Assembly (NCBI GenBank): GCA_026713545.1
Contig: JAPOOG010000046.1
Coordinates: 1 to 64,000 of the forward strand
DNA: 64,000 nt
Reading direction: 5' to 3'
Source: Bryobacterales bacterium
GTDB lineage: Bacteria; Acidobacteriota; Terriglobia; Bryobacterales; UBA6623
Position numbers and translations under genes: made by a program. The notes under the pieces are model-generated. The model saw only the letters and a list, made by a program, of their open reading frames with translations. It had not been told where the DNA came from and did not search any database. Shown one piece after another: positions 9,421 to 18,868 of the stretch (position 1 is its first letter; every line of letters starts with the position of its first letter).

Positions 9421-9705
9421 GCCTGCCTGTCTCACCACGCGGCGAGGTGAAGTGAGTGAGAGGGCCGTCAGGACGAGGCGTGAGCCGGGCTGAGGAAAAA
9501 GGCGCGCGCAGGCGTACTTGCCAAATCGCCTCCTTCACTCCTCGGGTCACGAAACACGGCCTCTCCGGTTCACCGGCCATCAGACATTTCTTCTGGAGCG
9601 AACCAGCCCTCCGCCCATGGTTTTCACGAGACACGAAACACGAAACACGAATCACGGCCTTTTTACCGCCTGCTTCGACCGTCGCGTGGTGAGACATGCC
9701 GGTTA
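9421..9705 (+). repeat. Dispersed repeat, family A copy 1, with terminal inverted repeats
   Basis: A non-coding element of about 285 bp in the convergent gap after etfA. The left end reads TGTCTCACCACGCGGCGA and the right end TCGCGTGGTGAGACA, giving imperfect inverted termini. Inside are a segment at 9421-9480 that matches 14961-15020 at roughly 53 of 60 positions, a 60-bp box (9567-9628) shared with copies near 15.1, 25.1 and 63.4 kb, and a five-unit 7-bp array (CACGAAA type) at 9625-9659. No credible protein is encoded. Confidence 0.8.
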
Positions 9706-9996
9706 GGGCCGGCCTACGGCGCCTATACGGACAGGCTGCGCACGATCGGCGGCATCAAAGTCAAATTCACCGGAACCTGAGTTCCATGGCGATCTCCGAT
9801 GGGATCAGCCTCCACCCGCTCCGCCGGTCGATTTCAGACAAGCAGCACGGATTCTCGTTTATTGCTGGTTCGGGGCCAGCAACCCGGACTGGGCTGCTGC
9901 ATATCTTTCCAGCCACATTCCTCTGTGGGCCGTGAATAAGCACCTTAACGACTCCGCAGGGGGAGAACGGCCCGGACATGCAGGCGGTGCAGCCGT
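9706..9996. other. Intergenic region 3' of the first TonB receptor
   Basis: No gene seen. It holds one symmetrical hairpin, TTGCTGG and CCAGCAA around a 7-nt loop, at 9862-9882. This could mark the 3' end of the minus-strand receptor transcript, but there is no T-run on either side. Confidence 0.35.
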
Positions 9997-12900
9997 TCAG
10001 AACCGCACGCTGAGCCCCGCCTGCGCACGCCGGGTGTCGCCGAGCCCGCTGCGGAGCGAACCGTCGAAGTTGAAGAGGAGCGAGCCGACGGCGGGGTCGA
10101 CGAAGTTGTCGGCGTTGGTCAGGTTGAAGATCTCGAAGATCGGCTCAATGGCGGCGGCGCCGAGCGCGAATCGCCGCGACACCCGCAGGTCCCAGGATAA
10201 GAACCCATTCTGTCGACGTAGCGTGTTGCGCGTGAGGATCGAACCGTCGGCGCAGATCCGGTCCGCCGGCTGGACGGCCCGCTCGCCCCGGTTGGCGCAC
10301 TGCTCGGAGACCGGCGACGCTGACAGGTACCGCACGACCTGGTTCAACTGGACCTTCGCCGGGAGGGCGGCCAGCATGTACCCGCTCACCTGATGGCGCC
10401 GGTCTCGATCCGACCAGCCGTACTCGGGAGCCAGGTTGGCTGCGTGCGCGTACCTGAGCGTGAAGGGATCGCGCTCGTTGTCGTCGTCGGAGCGATCGAA
10501 CGCCAGCGTGTAATGGGTCTCGAAGGTGATCGGCCGGCCGCCGAGGCCGCTGCGCCCGCGCAGCCCCGCGGTAAGCGCGTGATAGCGGGAACGGGCGCTG
10601 CTCTCGGTGACGGTCAGCGTGTTGATGCCGCCGCCCGCCGGGTGCGTCCCGATCCCGAACGGCGCCCCCAGGACTGCGTCGTTGCGGTTGAAGAAGCGGA
10701 AAAGGTGGTCTGTGCGCGCGTGGATGTATCCGATGCTGGCAGCAACCCCGCGTCCCAGGTCGTGCTCGACGCCGCTGCTGAACGACCAGGTCCGCGGCAA
10801 CTCCAGGTCGCGGTCCGCCACCTGGATGTCCGGCAGGAACGGCGGCGCCCCCGAAGTGTCGATCTGCTCGTCGATGGCGGGGACCGGACCAAGCCCCCGC
10901 GCGCTGCTGCTGCGGAAGAGTGTCTGCTGGAACGCGCCGTTGGTCGTCCGGTGCTGGGCGAAGACGAGCATCGGGATACGGGCGACGTACGATCCGGCAT
11001 TGGCGCGCAGCACGGTGCGTCCGTTGCCGGCCAGGTCCCACGCCAGCCCGAAGCGGGGCTGCAGGTTGTCCAGGTCATCCGGAATCCGGCCGTCGGACGG
11101 AAACAGCGGATCGTCCAGATACGGAGCGAAGAAGGTTTCGGCCGGCTCGATGAAGACGTCCGGGTGCCATGTGCCGTCCCAGCGCAGCCCGATGTCCAGG
11201 GTGACCCGTTCGTGGGGATGCCACGTGTCCTGAACGAACACGCCCAACTCGTGCATCGGGAACTGCTGGCGTCCGAGCTGCTCCGCGGGGACGCCGGGGA
11301 CGGTCGCCGACTGCAGGTAGAGCAGAACCGGACCGGCGATTTCGGATCCGGGCGGACAGGCCCCGTGCATGTTGGTCGATCCGTCCGAGCAAGTGACGTA
11401 ACGGTCGCCGTGCGTGACGAAACCGATGAAGCCCTCGACCGAAGCGAACAGGTAGCGGCTGTTCGCCAACCCGAGGAACTGCTGCCCGACCCGGGTCCGG
11501 TTGTACTCCACTCCGGCCTTGACGAGGTGGGCTCCCTTGGCGAACGAGACGTTGTCTACTACCTGAAACCGCGTGTCGAACGCCGGATCGATCGGAAGAA
11601 AGAACGGCAGCCCGATGCGGAACCCGTCGGCGAAGTCCATGCCGATGTCGGGAAACGGCCGGCCGCCCAACTCGGCGAATTGGGGCGGACCGGGCAGGCC
11701 CGTGCCGGGGAGCAGCGGTCCCTGGTACCAGCGCGGCCGGTCCTCGCGCGCCATCTGCACGCGCAGTTCGTTCGAGAAGGCGTCGGTCAGTAGCGAGCGG
11801 AGACTGGCGTTGACCGCGTGCGAGCGGTCTCCCTCGATCCCGTTGGCCGATGCGCCCCACGAATCGACGTCGAAGGTGCCGTTTACCTGCTCCGACCAGG
11901 TGTAGTTGTACTTGAACGAAGCTTGGTGGCGGCCGTCGAGCGTCAGGTCGAGCTTGGCCAGCAGGGCCCTCGCGTCGTCGGTGCGCCGGATCGGCCCGAA
12001 CTCGTTGTCGAACAGGCCCGGCCAGCGCGCCTGCAGAAAGCGCTCGAGACGCTGCAGGTTCGCCGGGTTGTGGACATGGCGGGTCGCCTGCTTGGTCTCG
12101 GCCGCCGCCTGCTGGTCGTAGGCCAGGAAGAAGAACGCCCTGTCGCGCGCGAGCGGCCCGCCCAGTGTCGCGCCCAACTGGTTCCGATGGAAGTCGGGAC
12201 GCCCACCTCCGCGCGGCGCTGGAAACGGCGCGGCGATCTCGTCCCACTGGCCGAAGTAGTGGGCGGAGCCGGTCAGCTCGTTGGTTCCCGACTTGGTGAT
12301 CACGGTGACGAAGCCGCCGGCCGAGCGGCCGAACTCGGGGGTGGAGCCCTGGTTCACCACCACAACTTCCTCGATGGCGTCCTGATTGAACGTGAACGCC
12401 GGACGCTGCCCCCCGCGCTGCTCGCCGAAGAACGGGTTGTTGAAGTCCGCGCCGTCTACGATGAGATTGTTGAAGATGCCGCGCTGGCCGCTGATGTTGA
12501 GTTCGTCGCCGTCCGATCCCTGCGAGATCGACGTGCCGGGGGTGAGCAGCGTCAGGTTCAAGAAGTTGCGGCCGTTGCTCGGGATCCCATCGACAACATC
12601 CTCCAGTACGCGCTGCGAGCTGGTAACGTCTGCGGTGTCGAGCGTTGGCGGCAGCTCGCTGACGACGGTGACGGTCTCGGACGTCACGATCTTGAGCGCG
12701 ACGGCCAGGTCGAGCATTTCCCCGACGCGCAGCGTCGCACCCTCGATGCGCTCGGTGCTGAACCCGGCGGTCTCAACCTTCACGGTCAGATCGTACGTCC
12801 CCGGCGGCAGCAGCGTGCGCGCGAACGTCCCGGACGAAGAGGTCTCCACGGTGGTTAGCAAGTCGGTCTCCCGGTGCTGCAGCATAACGACCGCCCCAGC

Positions 12901-13227
12901 CACCGGATCGCCGAGCGGATCGCGGACCGTGCCGCGGATGATGCCGGTGGTCGTCCCGGTCTGCGCGGCCGCCTCGGTCGCGGTCTGATGGACCAGCATC
13001 GCGGCCGGCAACGCGGCGGCGATGGTGAAGACGAGCCGGAGCGGGACTCTGAAGCTGCAAGCGTTGGCAAGGGCTTGGCCCAGCCGCTCGTCAATCGAGC
13101 GAACAGAGCGGCCCTTGCTGAAACCGGGCAGCAGTTCCCGCTGCAGGGTCTCTCTTGTCGCTCTCGCAATCTCCAGCATGGCGCCGATACCAACCATAGG
13201 CCTCTCATTATCATGTGCTGCCCCCAC
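9997..13227 (-). CDS. TonB-dependent receptor, Oar-like, with carboxypeptidase-regulatory domain
   Basis: A predicted outer-membrane protein of about 1076 residues. After an N-terminal region with a hydrophobic stretch near residue 65 comes a carboxypeptidase-regulatory-like beta-sandwich (about 95-180, GIIRGTVRDPLGDPVAGAVV). A plug-like domain follows (IPSNGRNFLNLTLLTPGTS, FNNLIVDGADFNN, FGRSAGGFVTVITKSGTNEL), then a long TonB-type beta-barrel ending in Phe (LSVRF). Such Oar-like proteins are expanded in Acidobacteria and are thought to import glycans or peptides; the substrate is unknown. The start is unclear: GTG 13227, ATG 13197 and ATG 13179 are in frame and none has a good ribosome-binding site. 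The long N-terminus before the hydrophobic stretch is unusual. Confidence 0.88.
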   Translation of the reverse strand: MGAAHDNERPMVGIGAMLEIARATRETLQRELLPGFSKGRSVRSIDERLGQALANACSFRVPLRLVFTIAAALPAAMLVHQTATEAAAQTGTTTGIIRGTVRDPLGDPVAGAVVMLQHRETDLLTTVETSSSGTFARTLLPPGTYDLTVKVETAGFSTERIEGATLRVGEMLDLAVALKIVTSETVTVVSELPPTLDTADVTSSQRVLEDVVDGIPSNGRNFLNLTLLTPGTSISQGSDGDELNISGQRGIFNNLIVDGADFNNPFFGEQRGGQRPAFTFNQDAIEEVVVVNQGSTPEFGRSAGGFVTVITKSGTNELTGSAHYFGQWDEIAAPFPAPRGGGRPDFHRNQLGATLGGPLARDRAFFFLAYDQQAAAETKQATRHVHNPANLQRLERFLQARWPGLFDNEFGPIRRTDDARALLAKLDLTLDGRHQASFKYNYTWSEQVNGTFDVDSWGASANGIEGDRSHAVNASLRSLLTDAFSNELRVQMAREDRPRWYQGPLLPGTGLPGPPQFAELGGRPFPDIGMDFADGFRIGLPFFLPIDPAFDTRFQVVDNVSFAKGAHLVKAGVEYNRTRVGQQFLGLANSRYLFASVEGFIGFVTHGDRYVTCSDGSTNMHGACPPGSEIAGPVLLYLQSATVPGVPAEQLGRQQFPMHELGVFVQDTWHPHERVTLDIGLRWDGTWHPDVFIEPAETFFAPYLDDPLFPSDGRIPDDLDNLQPRFGLAWDLAGNGRTVLRANAGSYVARIPMLVFAQHRTTNGAFQQTLFRSSSARGLGPVPAIDEQIDTSGAPPFLPDIQVADRDLELPRTWSFSSGVEHDLGRGVAASIGYIHARTDHLFRFFNRNDAVLGAPFGIGTHPAGGGINTLTVTESSARSRYHALTAGLRGRSGLGGRPITFETHYTLAFDRSDDDNERDPFTLRYAHAANLAPEYGWSDRDRRHQVSGYMLAALPAKVQLNQVVRYLSASPVSEQCANRGERAVQPADRICADGSILTRNTLRRQNGFLSWDLRVSRRFALGAAAIEPIFEIFNLTNADNFVDPAVGSLLFNFDGSLRSGLGDTRRAQAGLSVRF

Positions 13228-13438
13228 TGCTGGCAGGAGGTGCCTCCAGGTCGTGTAGCCATCTTTACTGCCGCTTCTGGAATTCGTGTGGGAAGCTGGA
13301 GCGTCCGGCTAGACGTCGAGCCCTCTCGGATTGATGTAGTTTTTTTTGTGGAATCGCGCGCGGTATCGACCCGTGCGTTGGTTTGACACTACCGAAACGA
13401 GCCGATACGATCAGATCGTAGTTGCTGCCTCGCAAAAC

Positions 13439-13515
13439 GCGCTCGTAGCTCAGTTGGATAGAGCGTCTGGCTACGAACCAGAAGGTCGGGAGTTCGAATC
13501 TCTCCGGGCGCGCCA
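13439..13515 (+). tRNA. tRNA-Arg (anticodon ACG)
   Basis: A 77-nt cloverleaf with the CCA end encoded. The acceptor stem GCGCTCG pairs with CGGGCGC (one G-U pair). The D-arm has AGCTCAGTTGGATAGAGC. The anticodon stem CTGG/CCAG holds the loop CTACGAA, so the anticodon is ACG (read as ICG for CGN arginine codons). The T-loop has GTTCGAATC. It lies between the receptor gene and the BNR lipoprotein gene. Confidence 0.96.
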
Positions 13516-13679
13516 CTTGGCTTTTCGGGATCGATAACCGGTGGGACGACCGATCTGCCGAGTTTCACGAGATTCCCCGTCCCCTGCCGATAGGAAAACT
13601 CTCATTCTTTCCTGTCGGATCCGGAACGCAGATGCGCCGTGCTGCTTCCTATGATTCCGTTCGCGGTTGCGCTCATCTC

Positions 13680-14951
13680 ATGAATGCCTCCTTGAAGTGT
13701 TGGGTCACGTTCGGTTGCCTCGGGCTCATGTTGCTTGCGGGATGCGGAGCTGATGAAACTTCCACCGGCTTGCGTTCGGTGAACCGGTCTCCCGAGTTCG
13801 CATCCATGGCGCCTAACGGCGAGGTCGCCGTCCTCCGGGACGGGCGGAAGGTCGATGCCCTGCCGGCGGAATTCATCCCGCTGGACTACCCCGGCATGCC
13901 CTGGCGCGGCGACCCGGCCATCGGCATGAGTTCCGATGGGACGATCTACGTCGCGCTGTATGCCAGGATCTTCGTGTCCAATGACGGCGGACGTCAATGG
14001 GAATCCCGGACTATCGATGTCGAATCGTTCGAGCCGCCAGCAACCGGGAGGGCGAACTACGATTCGTTCGTCGTTCTCAGAGACGGGACGCTGCTGTGGG
14101 CGTACCATGCCCCGGAACACGAGACCGATTTTGTCGTCCGCAGCGTTGACGGTGGAAAGACGTGGCGGCCGTGGAGTCGCCTCGCGGACCGTTCTCCCTT
14201 CAGTTCAGCCGGCGGCAATCAGAATGGCATGACCGAGTTGGCGGACGGCACGATCCTCTGGCCGACACGTCTGGGTCCGTCCGGAAACGAACGCGAGCTG
14301 AACAACCCTTGGAGTGGTCCGGCCCACTGGACGACGTACGTCTACCGCTCGACAGACGCAGGACGGTCCTGGAAAGAGAAGACCCTGCTGCAGACCTGGG
14401 GCACCGAGACGAACCTGCTCGAACTCGCTTCGGGCCGGTTGTTGGCCGCCATCCGCTATCAACGTTATGCGCAAGCCCCTGCGCCGCCCAACGAGCCCGA
14501 AGAGTTGTCCGCGGCCGACCAGCAACAGGGCTCGGTTGGCAAGCGCGTCTTTCTGGCGGATTCGTCGGACGGGGGTTATACCTGGACGGACTTTCGGCCC
14601 GTCAGGAGCAACGCCGGCGGAGAGATGGACATCGCCTTTGGCGAGGCTCATGGACATCTGGTGCAACTGTCTGACGGCACGGTCGTGCTGGCGCATGAGC
14701 GGCGGTATCCCTACGAAGCAGGTGATGTCCGGGCGCGCGTGAGCCGCGACCAGGGGCGAACGTGGGCTCCGGAGGCGTACCGGTTGAGCCCCGGGCACGG
14801 ATATGCAGCAAGCGTCGTCCTTCCTGATGACACGATCGTCACTGCTCTCGGCAACACCCCCTTGAACGAGAAGGGCCGGCCCGTTGATGGCAATTGGTAC
14901 GCCCAGGTGGTTCGCTGGCGCCTGAACGACAGCGAATGGAATCAGCGGTAA
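13680..14951 (+). CDS. BNR-repeat (sialidase-like) lipoprotein
   Basis: A predicted lipoprotein of about 423 residues with a six-bladed propeller. The ATG at 13680 gives a normal signal peptide ending in the lipobox LLAGC; an in-frame ATG at 13632 would add 16 residues. At least five Asp-box motifs mark the blades: SNDGGRQW, SVDGGKTW, STDAGRSW, SSDGGYTW and SRDQGRTW. Sialidases and related exo-glycosidases share this fold, but the catalytic Arg triad and Tyr/Glu pair cannot be assigned by eye, so activity on sialic acid is not claimed. It probably sits at the cell surface and acts on or binds glycans. A family A repeat starts 10 bp after its stop. Confidence 0.82.
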   Translation: MNASLKCWVTFGCLGLMLLAGCGADETSTGLRSVNRSPEFASMAPNGEVAVLRDGRKVDALPAEFIPLDYPGMPWRGDPAIGMSSDGTIYVALYARIFVSNDGGRQWESRTIDVESFEPPATGRANYDSFVVLRDGTLLWAYHAPEHETDFVVRSVDGGKTWRPWSRLADRSPFSSAGGNQNGMTELADGTILWPTRLGPSGNERELNNPWSGPAHWTTYVYRSTDAGRSWKEKTLLQTWGTETNLLELASGRLLAAIRYQRYAQAPAPPNEPEELSAADQQQGSVGKRVFLADSSDGGYTWTDFRPVRSNAGGEMDIAFGEAHGHLVQLSDGTVVLAHERRYPYEAGDVRARVSRDQGRTWAPEAYRLSPGHGYAASVVLPDDTIVTALGNTPLNEKGRPVDGNWYAQVVRWRLNDSEWNQR

Positions 14952-14960
14952 CGGATGCCG

Positions 14961-15243
14961 GCCTGCATTTCTCACCACGTGGCGAGGCGAAGTAGGTGAG
15001 AGGGCCGTCAGGACGAGGCGCGAGACGCTTGACGAGCGCAGGTGTAGCGGCCTTATCGCTTCCTTCGGCCCTCGGGTTACGAAACACGAATCACGGCCTT
15101 TACGGTTCCCCGGGCCGTCAGACATCTCTTCTGGAGCGAACCAGTCCTCCGCCAAAGCTTTTTACTAATAACTGGCAACTAACCACTAACCACGGCCTTT
15201 TTCTCTCGTGCTCCGGCCGTCATGGGGTGAGAAATGCAGGTCG
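14961..15243 (+). repeat. Dispersed repeat, family A copy 2, with terminal inverted repeats
   Basis: About 283 bp filling the convergent gap between the BNR gene (stop at 14951) and the luciferase-like gene (stop at 15255). The left end GCATTTCTCACCACG and right end GGGGTGAGAAATGC are inverted. It shares its first 60 bp and the 60-bp box (15104-15165) with copy 1. At the place of the 7-bp array it carries a different unit: ACTAATA, ACTGGCA, ACTAACC, ACTAACC at 15164-15191. The element occupies nearly the whole gap. Confidence 0.8.
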
Positions 15244-15254
15244 GGATTGCGAAG

Positions 15255-16373
15255 CTAGCCGGAGCCGGTCTCAACCGATCCGTTCAGTCGTGGAGCCACT
15301 TCGTGGGCGAAAAGCTCCAGGCTGCGCTTCCATACATCACGATCGTCCCAGTCGTGGGCGACAAGCACCAGAGTTCCGAAGGGTCCGATGCGCTCGCGAA
15401 GCTGCAGGATCCGGCGGGCAACTTCCTCCGGGTCGCCGGCGATGACAACCTCGTTCGTGAAGTAGTCCAGATTGCAGTCGTCGTCGCTCATCTCCGGGTC
15501 GGGCTTCCAGATCGTCAGACCTGAGCCCGACGTGCGCTTGGTCAACTCCAGGATGTATTGAATGCACGAGCCCAGGGAATTCCTGCGGGCGAGTTCCCGG
15601 GCTTCGGCCGTCGTGTCCGCGACGAGGATGTTGCGGGATACGCTCCACTCCGACGGGTCGGCCGGGCGTTCCACCGAGGCTGCTCCTTCAGCGAACGTCT
15701 TCCATTGGGCGGCGAGGACCTCCTCGTGAAGCATATGGTGGCTGATGAGGCGAAACCCTCGGGCGGCGGCGGCCTTCAATCCCGCCGAGGCGCGGCTGAT
15801 GCCCGGGACGAAGATCGGCGGAGTCGGCCGTTGCATCGGCTTGTGAAGAGCCCCGATGCCCATTTCCGCATCAATGGTGTCGCTGAGCCGTACCTTCCAG
15901 AACCGTCCGTTTAGATCGTAGGGCGGATCGCTCGTCCAGATCTTCAGGATCATGTCGATCGCTTCGGCGACCCGCGCGCCGCTCTCCTGCGGATCGATGC
16001 CGTAAAGCTCCATGTCGGTAGCCACGGCGCCCGGACCGAAACAGACGTTCAACCGTCCGTGCGACAGATGGTCGAGAAACGCCAGCCGGCTCGCGACATG
16101 GGCGGGGGGATGGTACTGCAGGCAGACGGGTGCGGCGCCGACACGCATCGTTTTCGTCATGCCTAGCACCTTGCCGAGAAAGATCTCCGGCATGACGATG
16201 TTCTCGTAGCGCGACGAATGATGCTCGCCGACCCAGAAGTCTCGAAAGCCCGACTCCTCGCACTTCACCGCAAGCTCGAGATCTTCGTCGTAGCACTGCG
16301 CCAGGGGCTTCTTCGGGTCATGGATCGGCATGACGAACATGCCGTAGTTCAAAGCAGTGGATAGCACCATCAT
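15255..16373 (-). CDS. Luciferase-like (LLM class) flavin-dependent monooxygenase
   Basis: A 372-residue TIM-barrel enzyme of the bacterial luciferase superfamily, which uses reduced FMN and O2 to oxidise organic substrates. Conserved stretches include YGMFVMPIHDPKKPLAQCYD, GEHHSSRYENIVMPE and HVASRLAFLDHLSHGRLN. The ATG at 16373 sits beside GGGAGGA and gives exactly the length of the paralogue at 19090-20208, so the 30-residue upstream extension is rejected. It is third in a likely operon after the Nramp-like and cyclase-family genes (95 bp gap). The substrate is unknown; the context suggests a catabolic oxidation. Confidence 0.9.
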   Translation of the reverse strand: MMVLSTALNYGMFVMPIHDPKKPLAQCYDEDLELAVKCEESGFRDFWVGEHHSSRYENIVMPEIFLGKVLGMTKTMRVGAAPVCLQYHPPAHVASRLAFLDHLSHGRLNVCFGPGAVATDMELYGIDPQESGARVAEAIDMILKIWTSDPPYDLNGRFWKVRLSDTIDAEMGIGALHKPMQRPTPPIFVPGISRASAGLKAAAARGFRLISHHMLHEEVLAAQWKTFAEGAASVERPADPSEWSVSRNILVADTTAEARELARRNSLGSCIQYILELTKRTSGSGLTIWKPDPEMSDDDCNLDYFTNEVVIAGDPEEVARRILQLRERIGPFGTLVLVAHDWDDRDVWKRSLELFAHEVAPRLNGSVETGSG

Positions 16374-16468
16374 TCCTCCCGGACGGGGATCGCCGGCGGC
16401 CCGGAACAGGTCAGCGGCCTCTGATTCCGGGCGTGCGGCGGGAGGGCTTCGTAACCCGCTCACGAATA

Positions 16469-17461
16469 TTACCGTACAGCGATCGGATTCCCCGGAGAAC
16501 CTGTCGCGCCCTTGAGCCTCAGCGGCGAAAAGACAAACGCGAACTCATACACCTTGTCGGCGGCCAACTCTTCGAGATCCAGGTTTTCCAGGTGGTGCAC
16601 GCCGTTGCGGGTGATATTCCATTGATGGACCGGAAACGCCTGGTCGGGGTCTTCGTGGGGTACGGCTTCGATCGCCCAGGTATCCGCTCCGATGAGGGCT
16701 ACCTTGTGATCGGTAAGGAACTTGGCGGATTCCATGCCCAGCCCCGGCTCGCCCGCTCCGTAGGCCTCGTTGTCTCGCATCCAGAGTTGTCCGTGACCGG
16801 TGCGGATGAGCACGATGTCGCCCGGTCGGATCTCGAGACTCTGCGCGTCCAGAGTCTCGCGGAGTTCGCTTGCTGGGATGGCGTAGCCCGCCGGCAGGCG
16901 GTCAACTCCCTTGAACTCGACAAGGTCGATCAGAATACCGCGCGTGAAGAACACGCCGACGTTTTCGACGCCGAGTTTTTGAAGCCCATAGGGATCGCCG
17001 AACTCGCCCAGCTTGAAACCGTTGTAGAAGATGTCTTCCCCGTCGACGTGCGCTCCGACGTGCCCGAGCCCGTCGAACTGCGTGCCGACTTGGCCGATTT
17101 CGCCGCTGAACAGCTCGTCGTTCGACACGATCTGATTGGCGCCGGTCGGCGCCCCCGTCGGAAGGCCGGGAATCGTCAGGCTGAAGTGGCGCTTGCCGGG
17201 CAGCGGCATACCGTGTTCGTAGATGCGGCCCAGTTGGTAAATGCGGCCTTGCTGAATCAGGTCGCGCGCTTCGAGCACCTTGTCCGGCGTGAGTCGGTTG
17301 GCGGCCCCGCGCTGGTCATCCGCACCCCACTCCGAAGGCCACCACTTCGAGCCGATCGGCGTGTCATCCGCCAGCACCGCCCCGAGGCCCAACAAGGCCA
17401 GGACGATGGCGCCGGCCAACACGGAAACGTAAGCGGCGGGATGCAGCGTAGTCGGTTTCAT
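16469..17461 (-). CDS. Cyclase-family (kynurenine formamidase-like) hydrolase, exported
   Basis: A 330-residue member of the metal-dependent cyclase/formamidase family (COG1878 type). The first 31 residues form a signal peptide or anchor (hydrophobic stretch ending GLGAVLADD). The metal-site motif is a variant: GQVGTQFDGLGHVGAH with Asp130, His134 and His138, where classical members have HxGTHxDxPxH. GQ-GTQFD-GHxG variants are common in one subgroup of the family. The ribosome-binding site is AGGTGA before ATG 17461. It follows the transporter gene by 45 bp. The family opens amide or lactone rings or hydrolyses formamides; the substrate here is unknown. Confidence 0.87.
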   Translation of the reverse strand: MKPTTLHPAAYVSVLAGAIVLALLGLGAVLADDTPIGSKWWPSEWGADDQRGAANRLTPDKVLEARDLIQQGRIYQLGRIYEHGMPLPGKRHFSLTIPGLPTGAPTGANQIVSNDELFSGEIGQVGTQFDGLGHVGAHVDGEDIFYNGFKLGEFGDPYGLQKLGVENVGVFFTRGILIDLVEFKGVDRLPAGYAIPASELRETLDAQSLEIRPGDIVLIRTGHGQLWMRDNEAYGAGEPGLGMESAKFLTDHKVALIGADTWAIEAVPHEDPDQAFPVHQWNITRNGVHHLENLDLEELAADKVYEFAFVFSPLRLKGATGSPGNPIAVR

Positions 17462-17506
17462 GGAATCACCTTTTCATGTACGAATGAGAGTTGTCCTTCG
17501 GAGTCT

Positions 17507-18868
17507 TCACCCAAGCTGCCGCAAGAGCGAGTACCCCATCATCACTGCGGTCAGGGCGGTCGTCACCCAAAGCGCGAGTGTGATCCAGCCCTTGGGAAGA
17601 ATCCTTCGAGGCAAGTGAACGTACCGCAGATACAACGTGGCTGCTCCGATGATCGGCAGCATCAGGGCTTGGGCGATCCCGCCGATCTTCACCATCAGGA
17701 CCGGTTCCCGCAACAGGACATAGTAGAGCACCGGGATCAACAGCAGAACGGCGGAGAAGATTCGAATGTAACGGAAGCGCGCTGCGGCGTCATGTCGATC
17801 GTACACGCCGAGGACGCGGACGAAATCGGCATAGGCTCTGGCGGCGGCGGCCGTACCCGCGAACAACGACGAATACAAAACAGCGATGGCGCCGCCGAGG
17901 AAAAGGTAGTTCGACCAGCCTCCCAGCGTCTCGGTGTAGATGTTCGAAAGGGTGCGAACCATTTCGGTCCCCTCGGGCACTGCTCCGAGTCCGTGCAGGA
18001 TGCCCGCGCCCAGCAGATAGAAAGCGACGGTCGCGAACGTGTAAATCGACGCCGAGAAAATCACGTCCGCGCCCATGACGCGAATCCATCCTCGGGCCCG
18101 TTTGAGCCAGGCCGGAGTTTCGTCGCGCTGACCCGCGTAACGCGCATAGCCCTTCTCGATGCACCAGTACGAATAGTTGATCAGGTCCGCCGAGCCGACC
18201 CCCGTGATGCCGAACACGGCTGCCGCCGTTGCCAACCCGCCTTGCGGCAGATGAAACGAGAATCCTTCAGCAAGGCGTCCCCAGGAGAAGTATTCGGGCC
18301 TCAGCATCAGAACGAAAGCGGCGCCGACCGTGACGAAGGTAAAACAGACGACGAGACTGATCGAGATCTTCTCGATGAAACCATAGCGGCCGGCGACCAA
18401 CAGAACGATGGTTCCGATCGTGAGCGTCCATATCCAAACCGGGATCGATATCGAGGGGAAGACACGATTCATCACCTCGGCGATGCCGGCCAGCATCGTG
18501 CTCTGTGTCATCAAGGTCGTGGTGTACATGCACAGCCACAGCCACAGCACCCACGAGACGCGCAGGCGCGGGCCTGGCAGGCGATTCAACGCTTCCACCC
18601 CGGTCTCGCCGGTGCCGATGGCGTAACGGCCCAGCTCGTTTTGCACGACGATTTTGATCACGCAGCTCAGGATCACGAGCCACAACAGCAAATAGCCGTT
18701 CTCTGCTCCCAGGACCGGTGTTGCGATCAACTCGCCGGTGCCCACGACCGCGCTCGCCGTGACCAACCCGGGGCCGATGCGCTTCAGGATTGCGAAGGGT
18801 CGAACGGGAGCATCCTCCACGTCCTCCGCGGTGAGTAGATACGGGTCATCCGTTGTGCCGGCGGCCAT
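17507..18868 (-). CDS. Nramp-family-like membrane transporter lacking canonical metal motifs
   Basis: A 453-residue inner-membrane protein with about 11 hydrophobic segments and overall similarity to Nramp/SLC11 divalent metal transporters. The helix-1 DPGN metal motif is replaced by GPGLVTASAVVGTGE (Pro33 region). Helix 6 reads FGITGVGSADLINYSYW and lacks the canonical Met-Pro-His. This matches Nramp-related subgroups that may carry something other than Mn2+ or Fe2+. It is the first gene of a probable three-gene operon with a cyclase-family hydrolase and a flavin monooxygenase. An organic substrate is therefore possible, but this is inference. Confidence 0.85.
   Translation of the reverse strand: MAAGTTDDPYLLTAEDVEDAPVRPFAILKRIGPGLVTASAVVGTGELIATPVLGAENGYLLLWLVILSCVIKIVVQNELGRYAIGTGETGVEALNRLPGPRLRVSWVLWLWLCMYTTTLMTQSTMLAGIAEVMNRVFPSISIPVWIWTLTIGTIVLLVAGRYGFIEKISISLVVCFTFVTVGAAFVLMLRPEYFSWGRLAEGFSFHLPQGGLATAAAVFGITGVGSADLINYSYWCIEKGYARYAGQRDETPAWLKRARGWIRVMGADVIFSASIYTFATVAFYLLGAGILHGLGAVPEGTEMVRTLSNIYTETLGGWSNYLFLGGAIAVLYSSLFAGTAAAARAYADFVRVLGVYDRHDAAARFRYIRIFSAVLLLIPVLYYVLLREPVLMVKIGGIAQALMLPIIGAATLYLRYVHLPRRILPKGWITLALWVTTALTAVMMGYSLLRQLG

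Noticed and set aside
10393-11793. A 466-codon plus-strand open frame inside the TonB receptor
   Set aside because: Antisense shadow of the receptor gene; composition is Arg/Val/Gly-rich and shows no domain.
16433-18838. An 801-codon plus-strand open frame
   Set aside because: It is antisense to three well-supported minus-strand genes (LLM, cyclase, Nramp-like) and has no recognisable domain; high GC opens the antisense frame.
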